Assembly (NCBI RefSeq): GCF_030269905.1
Contig: NZ_BSVC01000007.1
Location: 289,294 to 353,293, forward strand
Reading direction: 5' to 3'
Length of the DNA: 64,000 bases
Source of the DNA: Pelosinus sp. IPA-1
GTDB lineage: Bacteria; Bacillota; Negativicutes; DSM-13327
Under the pieces are notes generated by a model. The model made no database searches, was not told the DNA's origin, and was given only the letters and a program-made list of their open reading frames with translations. The translations under genes and the position numbers were made by a program. Shown piece after piece: positions 57,764-64,000 of the stretch; position 1 is the first letter of the stretch; the number at the start of each line of letters is the position of its first letter.

Positions 57764-57790
57764 AAAAAAAAGACCGGTTACCCGGCCTTT
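57764..57790 (-). terminator. Terminator (minus strand) after pepF
   Basis: On the minus strand AAAGGCCGG and CCGGTCTTT stem with a GTAA loop, followed by TTTTTT. Confidence 0.9.
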
Positions 57791-57796
57791 GATTAG

Positions 57797-59680
57797 TTAC
57801 TGTGCTAAAAGTTTTTCCATTTCACCAAGCATAGTGGAGAATTTCTCTAGAGTTATTTCAACAGGCCTTGGTGAAGACATATCAACACCTGCCGCCTTTA
57901 AAATATTCAGAGAGTAATCTGACCCACCGCTTTTCAAGAAATTAATATATTTTTCTTGAGCTGTTGGCCCTTCTGATTTTATTTTTTCAGCTAAAGTAGT
58001 GGCCGCAGAGTACCCAGTAACATATTGGTACACGTAAAAATCCCAATAAAAGTGTGGAATGCGCGCCCATTCAACATCGACCTCTTTATCAACAACCACA
58101 TCAGGCCCATAATAGGTTACGTTAAGTTCATGCCATAACGCATCAAGCATATCAGCTGTAATACTTTCGCCTTTTTCTGAAATCTCATAAAGTAACTTTT
58201 CAAATTCAGCAAACATAGTCTGGCGGTAGACTGTAGCTCTTACTTGTTCTAAGTATTGATTAATGAGATACATTTTTATCTTTTTATCTGTTGTAGTAGT
58301 GAGCATATGGTCTAAAAGTAGTATCTCATTTGTAGTAGATGCTACTTCAGCACAGAAAATAGTATAAGAGGAAGTAGAGTAAGGTTGATTTTCTTGGCTG
58401 TAGTAACTATGGATTGCATGCCCCATCTCATGGGCTAAGGTAGAAACATCATCATAGCGGTCGTTGTAATTCAGTAGTACGAAAGGATGTGTTCCGTAAT
58501 TACCCCAGGAATAAGCCCCAGTTTGTTTTCCTTTGTTTTCGTAAACATCAATCCAGCCTGACGTTATACCTTTATCAAAGATATTAGCATATTCTGAGCC
58601 TAAAGGCTTTAGACCAGTAGAAACTAGTTTAACTCCTTCTTCGTAAGGAAGGGGAAGTTTTACATCGCTGACGAGGGGTGTATATAAATCATACATGTGA
58701 ATTTCTTCTAGATTGAGATATTTTTTCTTCAAGGCTACATAACGGTGAAGAGGAGTAAGATTGTTGTGGACAGTAGAAATTAAATTGTCATATACTTCTG
58801 TGGGTACATTGTCGCCTTGTAAAGAGGATTCCAATGTAGAGTTATATTTACGAGTTTTTGCATAAAAAATATTTTTTTTCACATTTCCACTTAGAGTCGA
58901 GGCAAAAGTATTTCTAAAGTGATTGTAGGTATTAAACAAATTAATAAAAGCTTGCTGACGAACATTGCGGTCACTTGAGCGGATGAATAAGCTATAACGT
59001 CCTTCGCTTAGATCAACCATTTGACCTTGTTCATTAATGGTTTGTGGAAACTCTATATCAGCATGCGCAAGCATGTTGAAGGTATTTTCGGATGCTTGTG
59101 TAACGTCGGATAAGCTTGATAAAATAGCTTCTTCGGCAGGTGACAGTACATGCTCTTTTTGTCTAGCGAGGTTAGTAAAGTAAAAACTATATTCTTTTAA
59201 CCCCGTTTCTTGTTTACGAAATGCAGCTAACGTTTCATCAGGCAGAGCAAGAATTTCAGGCTCAATAAAAGCAGTGGCTGCCCCAGCTTCTGCTAGTAAG
59301 GATTCTAGTTTGCCTGTCATGGCTTGGTAGTTGGCATCAGCGGTGTTCTCATCTCGATGCATACGGGCATAGGCGTATAGTTTGCCACCAAGTTTACCGA
59401 TTTCATCAGTTGCTTTCAAGCAAGCCAATAGATCTTGTGCAGAGTTTTTTAGCGTACCTGCATAGTTGGAAATATGAGACAAGCTATTTTTTAATTTGCT
59501 AAAATCTTCTTGCCATAGATCATCGTTTTCATAAATGTCATTTAGATGCCACTTGTACTGTTCAGGGATTTCACTGCGGGCGGGCACTTTAGAAGACTCT
59601 TTTGTACTAGAATCTCCGCCGGTATGGCTGCACTGTATAGCGCTGCGTGACAAATGGAAAATGTGCGGTACTATAAACAT
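57797..59680 (-). CDS. pepF: Oligoendopeptidase F
   Basis: 627 aa with AAAGGAG before the ATG. M3-family metallopeptidase with the zinc motif HEMGH at residues 417-421 and a conserved Glu about 25 residues later (EVASTTNEIL). The first 35 residues (FIVPHIFHLSRSAIQCSHTGG) are an extra leader before the usual start (PEQYKWHLNDIY); it is not a clear signal peptide, so later initiation is possible. It cleaves short cytoplasmic peptides. Confidence 0.93.
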   Translation of the reverse strand: MFIVPHIFHLSRSAIQCSHTGGDSSTKESSKVPARSEIPEQYKWHLNDIYENDDLWQEDFSKLKNSLSHISNYAGTLKNSAQDLLACLKATDEIGKLGGKLYAYARMHRDENTADANYQAMTGKLESLLAEAGAATAFIEPEILALPDETLAAFRKQETGLKEYSFYFTNLARQKEHVLSPAEEAILSSLSDVTQASENTFNMLAHADIEFPQTINEQGQMVDLSEGRYSLFIRSSDRNVRQQAFINLFNTYNHFRNTFASTLSGNVKKNIFYAKTRKYNSTLESSLQGDNVPTEVYDNLISTVHNNLTPLHRYVALKKKYLNLEEIHMYDLYTPLVSDVKLPLPYEEGVKLVSTGLKPLGSEYANIFDKGITSGWIDVYENKGKQTGAYSWGNYGTHPFVLLNYNDRYDDVSTLAHEMGHAIHSYYSQENQPYSTSSYTIFCAEVASTTNEILLLDHMLTTTTDKKIKMYLINQYLEQVRATVYRQTMFAEFEKLLYEISEKGESITADMLDALWHELNVTYYGPDVVVDKEVDVEWARIPHFYWDFYVYQYVTGYSAATTLAEKIKSEGPTAQEKYINFLKSGGSDYSLNILKAAGVDMSSPRPVEITLEKFSTMLGEMEKLLAQ

Positions 59681-59770
59681 GGATACACTCCTTTACAAAA
59701 TAGAGATATAGTTCTATATATTGGCAAAAATAGTTAGGATTCCTGTATAGCATATGGAAAAATATTTTTC

Positions 59771-60550
59771 TTATACTTTAAAGTAATTAACAATACCTTG
59801 AAAGATGCTTTCGGCAATTTTCGATCGACCATCAATACTAGAGAGTAATACCTCTTCTTCAGGATTAGAAATAAAGGCGACTTCAATGAGTATAGCTGTT
59901 ATCTTGCTATAACGTATAACATAGAAACTTGCAAAGCGAGAAGAGTTATCCTTAGTACCAAGCTCTGCCACTAAATTCTTCTGGACAAGAGAAGCTAGTT
60001 TTTTTGATTTGGCATCTCCGTAATGAAATGTAGTTGTACCCATGGCTGTATTGCTGGTAAAGGAATCATTGTGTATACTGATGAATATGTCTGCATTTGC
60101 ATCCTTGGCAATTTCGACCCTTGCTGCAAGTTCTTCACTGGCAGAAGAATCGGGAAAGGCCACATTTCGGTCGGTGTCGCGAGTGAGTACCACAGTTGCG
60201 CCATTGCTTTCTAACATATCCCGTAGAAGTAAGACAATTGCTAAGGTGTTATCTTTTTCCATTGTTTTCGATGGGCCTATGGCACCAGGGTCATTTCCAC
60301 CATGACCAGCATCGAGACAGATTATTTTTCCTAATAAGCGTTGGCTTTCTGGCTCCTCTATGAGTGGTGCAGGACGATCTAAAGAACTTGGCACAACATA
60401 ACTTGGAGAATAAATATAAACTAATTCATTGGCTGTATCATAAGTGATGCGCCAATGAAGTGTTTGTGACATGGCTTTTAGTGTCATTAGTAAATCTCGA
60501 CTAACTCTTACATTAACGGGTACTTTTTGTCCATCTATGACTATCCGCAT
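59771..60550 (-). CDS. N-acetylmuramoyl-L-alanine amidase (Amidase_3)
   Basis: 259 aa with AAGGAAGGTG before the ATG. Residues 1-55 look like a copper-amine-oxidase-type (SLH-like) beta domain; residues 80-255 are the zinc amidase: ICLDAGHGGNDPGAIG (His), a conserved Glu in AARVEIAKDANADIFISIHNDSF (second His) and ILIEVAFISNPEEE. No signal peptide is visible, so secretion or a spore-related internal role is unclear. Confidence 0.9.
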   Translation of the reverse strand: MRIVIDGQKVPVNVRVSRDLLMTLKAMSQTLHWRITYDTANELVYIYSPSYVVPSSLDRPAPLIEEPESQRLLGKIICLDAGHGGNDPGAIGPSKTMEKDNTLAIVLLLRDMLESNGATVVLTRDTDRNVAFPDSSASEELAARVEIAKDANADIFISIHNDSFTSNTAMGTTTFHYGDAKSKKLASLVQKNLVAELGTKDNSSRFASFYVIRYSKITAILIEVAFISNPEEEVLLSSIDGRSKIAESIFQGIVNYFKV

Positions 60551-60696
60551 TATGGCACCTTCCTTTAAAGGTTACTTTTATTTATTGTATTCACAGAACC
60601 TTCAGGTGGTGAATCATAGGGCATAGAATGGAAAAGTAGGATAGTAGCATAATAGTGAAAATAATAGATTTTAATACATACGGGGGTGATTGTATA

Positions 60697-62457
60697 GTGA
60701 AAGTTGTTTTAGCGACGTTGAATGCGAAGTATATTCATTCTTCTTTAGCTTTGAAATATTTAAAGGTGGCGTGTGATTCTGTACATTCTGATATAGTGAT
60801 GAAAGAATATACAATTAATAATGAAGTGCTTGAAATTTTGAGCGATATTTATAGTGAGCAGCCCGATATTATTGGTTTGTCTTGTTATATTTGGAATATC
60901 GATATGACGTTGAAATTAGCTGGACTACTGAAGAAAGTGCTACCACGTGTCGTAGTGATCTTAGGTGGACCAGAAGTTTCCTATGATCCTTTAGAAGTTA
61001 TGCAGAAAAATAGTTTTATCGATTATATAGTCCAAGGCGAGGGGGAAAATACATTTCGGACTTTATTGGCAGCGTTATTATCCCAGACACCTGTTAATAC
61101 GATTGAAGGTTTATCATTCCGTCATGAGGGAGAAGTAGTGGTAGGTAAACCTCAGATTGTAGGAGATGTAAATACCATACCCTTTCCCTATTGTGAGAAA
61201 GATATAGAAGGACTAAAAGATAAAATTATTTATTATGAAAGTGCCCGGGGATGCCCTTTTTCTTGTCAGTACTGTTTATCGAGTGCTACCTTAGGTGTAC
61301 GATTCTTTAATTTAGAACGAGTCTATAGAGAATTAGAATTTTTTATTAAGCATAATGTTAGGCAAGTTAAATTTGTTGATAGAACCTTTAATGCTCGTAA
61401 GGAACATTACTTGCCAATCTTACGTTTTTTAGCGAAACAAGAATGTCGAACTAATTTTCACTTTGAGATTGCGGTTGATCTTTTAGATGAAGAGGTATTA
61501 ACCTTCCTGCGGGAAGTGCCACTAGGAAGATTTCAATTTGAAATTGGTATTCAATCTACCAACCAACAAACCCTTGATAAAATTTCGCGACATAATAATT
61601 GGCCTAAAATTGTTGATCACGTAACCCGTATTGTTTCCTATAATAATATCCATCTACATCTAGATTTGATTATCGGTTTGCCCTATGAAAATGTTACTTT
61701 GTTTGGGCAGTCTTTTAATGATGTATATCAACTTCAGCCACATATGTTGCAAATTGGTTTCTTAAAGATGTTAAAAGGTGCTGGAATGCGAAATATTGCT
61801 GACCAGTACGGTTATATTTTTGTAGATGATGCGCCCTATGAAGTATTAGCTAATGAATGGTTAACATACGGTGAAGTTAGGAAACTAAAAATACTTGAAG
61901 ACGTTTTTAATCAAGTATATAATACGGGACGATTTCGCTATACACTAGACTTGCTAATTCGGTTACAAGGGGGCAATGCTTTTCATTTCTATCAGAAACT
62001 GTCTGCTTATTGGGAAGAAAAGCAATTACATATAGTTGCACATAGTGCTAAGTCTCTCTATCAATATTTATTGGATTTTTGCCAACTTTACTATTTGGAT
62101 AAGCTTGCAATATGTCAGGAATTTTTGAAGTTCGATGCGTTAATGAGTGAAAAGGGATCCATTCAGCCGGAATGTCTAACATGGAATCAAGAGTTATGGA
62201 TGGAGGAAAAAAACGAATTCTGGCGTAACCCCAATATCGCACGTCACTATATTCCTAACTACAGTTTTACAACATGGCGGGATATTAAAAAGAAATATAG
62301 GATTGAAGTTTTCTCCATAGATATACTTGAATATGTAAAACAACCAGGTAAGATTGTTGAGAAGGATACCCCTATACTCTTTTCCTATAGTCCGGAAGCA
62401 ACTATGTACCAATCTATTATAGATCGAGATTTTGGAAAGGTGGAAGGGCGGGATTAA
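60697..62457 (+). CDS. B12-binding radical SAM protein (DUF4080-type)
   Basis: About 586 aa from GTG 60697 after GGGGGTGAT. Residues 1-125 form a B12-binding-type domain (LSCYIWNIDM, ILGGPEVSYDP). The radical SAM core starts with ESARGCPFSCQYCLSS (CxxxCxxC). The C-terminal 200 residues hold a DUF4080-like region. These enzymes are common in anaerobes and the substrate is usually unknown. It ends 1 nt before the next radical SAM gene. Confidence 0.9.
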   Translation: MKVVLATLNAKYIHSSLALKYLKVACDSVHSDIVMKEYTINNEVLEILSDIYSEQPDIIGLSCYIWNIDMTLKLAGLLKKVLPRVVVILGGPEVSYDPLEVMQKNSFIDYIVQGEGENTFRTLLAALLSQTPVNTIEGLSFRHEGEVVVGKPQIVGDVNTIPFPYCEKDIEGLKDKIIYYESARGCPFSCQYCLSSATLGVRFFNLERVYRELEFFIKHNVRQVKFVDRTFNARKEHYLPILRFLAKQECRTNFHFEIAVDLLDEEVLTFLREVPLGRFQFEIGIQSTNQQTLDKISRHNNWPKIVDHVTRIVSYNNIHLHLDLIIGLPYENVTLFGQSFNDVYQLQPHMLQIGFLKMLKGAGMRNIADQYGYIFVDDAPYEVLANEWLTYGEVRKLKILEDVFNQVYNTGRFRYTLDLLIRLQGGNAFHFYQKLSAYWEEKQLHIVAHSAKSLYQYLLDFCQLYYLDKLAICQEFLKFDALMSEKGSIQPECLTWNQELWMEEKNEFWRNPNIARHYIPNYSFTTWRDIKKKYRIEVFSIDILEYVKQPGKIVEKDTPILFSYSPEATMYQSIIDRDFGKVEGRD

Positions 62458-62458
62458 T

Positions 62459-63400
62459 ATGCGTTATAATGTTTACTCTGAGTATCTTCGCCAGCGGTAT
62501 GGTGAGAAAGTTTATAAATTACCTGTTAGCTTACCTGTTACTTGTCCTAACCGTGATGGAAGCTGTGGGGGCGGGGGCTGCGTTTTTTGTGGTGAAATTG
62601 GTGCTGGGTATGAAAATTTACCTGCTTCTATGACAGTAGAAATGCAAATTGCTGCCAATCGGATTCATATTGCAGCAAAATATAAGGCGAAAAAGTTTAT
62701 CCCTTATTTTCAGAACTTTAGTAATACTTATTTACCAGTTGAGCAGCTTGAACAATATATTCATGAAGCTTGCCAGGAAGATGTGGTTAGCATTGCCTTA
62801 GCAACTCGTCCCGACTGTGTAAATGATAAGTACCTAGAAATGTTGGCTGAAATTAGCCAATCTAAAAAAGTTGATATCAGTATTGAATTAGGGCTGCAGA
62901 CAGTAAACTATCATTCTTTGAAAAAAGTAAATCGAGGCCATAGCTTGGCAGAGTTTCTTGATGCGGTGCTACGGATAAAACGGTACAATCTTGAAGTTTG
63001 TTCTCATATCATATTGAATTTGCCTTGGGATGATGAACTTGATGTAATTGAAAGTGCTAAAGTTTTGTCAGCCATGGGGGTAGATCAGGTAAAGTTACAT
63101 GCACTGTATATTGTTAAAGACACAGTTATGGCTGATTGGTATCAAAAGGGTGAGATATCATTAATTACAAAAGAGGAATATGTAGAAAGAGTAGTAACTT
63201 TTCTTGAATACTTGCATCCCGAGATTGTCGTCCAACGACTAATCGGTCGTGCGCCAGAGAAAAATACTCTATTTACGAATTGGCAGACCGGTTGGTGGAA
63301 AATTCGTGATGAAATTGAGAAGACCTTGCTAGATCGTGATACCTGGCAAGGGAAGCGCTGTAATTACCTGAATGGTAGTGCCGTGCAAAAGTTTCTATAA
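62459..63400 (+). CDS. TIGR01212-type radical SAM protein (YtqA-like)
   Basis: 313 aa from ATG 62459, coupled to the previous gene. The cluster motif is the noncanonical CPNRDGSCGGGGCVFC type of the TIGR01212 family, with later SIELGLQT and SHIILNLPWDD segments. Members include B. subtilis YtqA; activity not established. Two radical SAM genes in one operon may act on related substrates. Confidence 0.92.
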   Translation: MRYNVYSEYLRQRYGEKVYKLPVSLPVTCPNRDGSCGGGGCVFCGEIGAGYENLPASMTVEMQIAANRIHIAAKYKAKKFIPYFQNFSNTYLPVEQLEQYIHEACQEDVVSIALATRPDCVNDKYLEMLAEISQSKKVDISIELGLQTVNYHSLKKVNRGHSLAEFLDAVLRIKRYNLEVCSHIILNLPWDDELDVIESAKVLSAMGVDQVKLHALYIVKDTVMADWYQKGEISLITKEEYVERVVTFLEYLHPEIVVQRLIGRAPEKNTLFTNWQTGWWKIRDEIEKTLLDRDTWQGKRCNYLNGSAVQKFL

Positions 63401-63495
63401 TATTGCTTCCAGCTCTGATTTATTTCTTTACAAGAGTCCATTTCATTGATAGAATAAGTTTTGTGATTTTTAAAATAGAGGTGTAGATTAGAAAC

Positions 63496-63651
63496 ATGGA
63501 AAAATTAGAATTGTTGTCTCGCATTGAGAAGTTAGCTTCGGTGCTCCACAGTGAGGATCTTGCTAAATATAATTTGGCTCATGAAAGCATAGTAGAAATG
63601 CGTCGTGTTTTAGATCAATTGAGTGAAAACTACATTATTAAATATTGTTAA
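63496..63651 (+). CDS. Small helical protein (51 aa)
   Basis: ATG 63496 after GAGGTG with slightly long spacing; TAA at 63649. The product MEKLELLSRIEKLASVLHSE continues as a second helix ending in IIKYC; two antiparallel helices like Spo0E relatives, but without the SQxLD motif. The gene probably exists; function unknown. Confidence 0.5.
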   Translation: MEKLELLSRIEKLASVLHSEDLAKYNLAHESIVEMRRVLDQLSENYIIKYC

Positions 63652-63975
63652 GTCTAATAGGTTGAATGAAGTATATAATTGGCGAGACGTTATTATTGAG
63701 ATTTAGTATTTAACTCTAACAGATAATAACCATCGCCAGTTATTTTTATCTCCAAGCAATAAAATAATAAAACATTTGACAATGTAGAATCAATTATGAT
63801 ATTATATGTAAGTTGCCTGTGAGCGACAATGTGTTCCTTGAAAACTAAACAATGTAAGTAAGGTTAAAATAAGCCAGATGTGCGGTACTCGTTTGAGTAC
63901 AAAACAAAGTTAGTCCACTTCGGTGAGATTAACAAAACTAGTTTTTTAAAGAGCCATCAAGGTTCTCTAATATAA
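63652..63975 (+). promoter_or_regulatory. rRNA operon leader with promoter
   Basis: TTGACA at 63776-63781 and TATTAT at 63800-63805 (18-bp spacer) make a strong promoter. The CCTTGAAAACTAAACAATG stretch (from 63838) is the conserved antitermination leader found before Firmicute 16S genes. AGAGCC/GGTTCT just ahead of the 16S could be part of the RNase III stem. Confidence 0.85.
63679..63755 (+). terminator. Branched-stem terminator before the rRNA operon
   Basis: TGGCGA with TCGCCA and inner GTTATTAT with ATAATAAC form a long interrupted stem, followed by GTTATTTTTAT. It insulates the rRNA promoter from upstream transcription. Confidence 0.8.
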
Positions 63976-64000
63976 TTTATTGGAGAGTTTGATCCTGGCT
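63976..64000 (+). rRNA. 16S rRNA, 5' end (partial)
   Basis: The conserved start of 16S rRNA, GAGAGTTTGATCCTGGCT, ends the window. The mature 5' end is approximate (around 63974-63978). Only about 25 bases are present, too few to identify the organism. Confidence 0.95.

Noticed and set aside
59580..59680. Lipoprotein signal peptide on PepF
   Set aside because: The leader contains a Cys but lacks a hydrophobic core and lipobox; the family is cytoplasmic.

Overview
The window is a chromosomal segment of a low-GC, endospore-forming Firmicute. The best guess is a diderm member of the Negativicutes (Sporomusaceae/Pelosinus-like). The signs are AT-rich sequence, strong AGGAGG-type ribosome sites with frequent TTG and GTG starts, a Spo0E-like gene, CGAAC-N4-GTTCG LexA boxes, and a spanin-like last gene in the phage lysis cassette (expected only if the host has an outer membrane). 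The genus is inference; the last bases are the conserved 5' end of a 16S rRNA gene, too short to place it.

Bases 1 to about 37,905 are the right-hand part of a prophage with a contractile tail (myovirus type); its left end, integrase and lysogeny switch lie outside the window. Order: replication genes (DUF2800 nuclease-like protein, Enc34-like ssDNA-binding protein, family A DNA polymerase, PcfJ-like protein, DUF3310, VapE-type helicase, an array of 9-10 bp repeats, VRR-NUC nuclease, SNF2 helicase, ArpU-like regulator); a tyrosine recombinase with its own repeated upstream element; packaging and head (TerS candidate, Mu gp28-like TerL, Mu gp29-like portal, minor head protein with a C-terminal JAB/RadC-like motif, protease/scaffold, decoration protein, capsid E); connector and tail (gp36-like, gpG-like, terminator, sheath, tube, chaperones with a -1 frameshift, tape measure, LysM protein, hub, spike, PAAR tip, wedge proteins, fibre with two discoidin domains); lysis (two holin-like proteins, amidase, spanin-like protein), closed by a strong terminator.

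Bases 37.9-45.5 kb are an accessory zone of small orphan genes: a possible prophage cargo gene, two genes behind LexA boxes, a Ku gene with a Fur/PerR-like palindrome upstream, a ribbon-helix-helix protein, a Spo0E-like phosphatase, an XRE-like ORF without a normal start, DUF2971 and ASCH-like proteins. The phage/host boundary in this zone cannot be fixed without the left attachment site.

Bases 45.5-64 kb are ordinary chromosome: a 510-aa orphan with a C-terminal HTH, glutamine-dependent NAD synthetase, a TM1266-like ACT protein, YbaK deacylase with a B3/4 protein, threonine synthase, ATP-dependent PEP carboxykinase, a three-gene NHEJ operon (ATP-dependent ligase, second Ku, LigD-type polymerase), oligoendopeptidase F, a cell-wall amidase, two radical SAM genes, and an rRNA promoter leading into 16S rRNA.

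Strongest observations: a canonical A_AAA_AAC slippery heptamer joining the two tail chaperone frames; an acidic (D)xLLD-like tip shared by four early phage proteins, recalling the SSB tail; the repeat array as a candidate phage origin; a Mu I/Z-like internal start for a scaffold; and the minor head protein/JAB fusion with a small Cys-rich partner gene.
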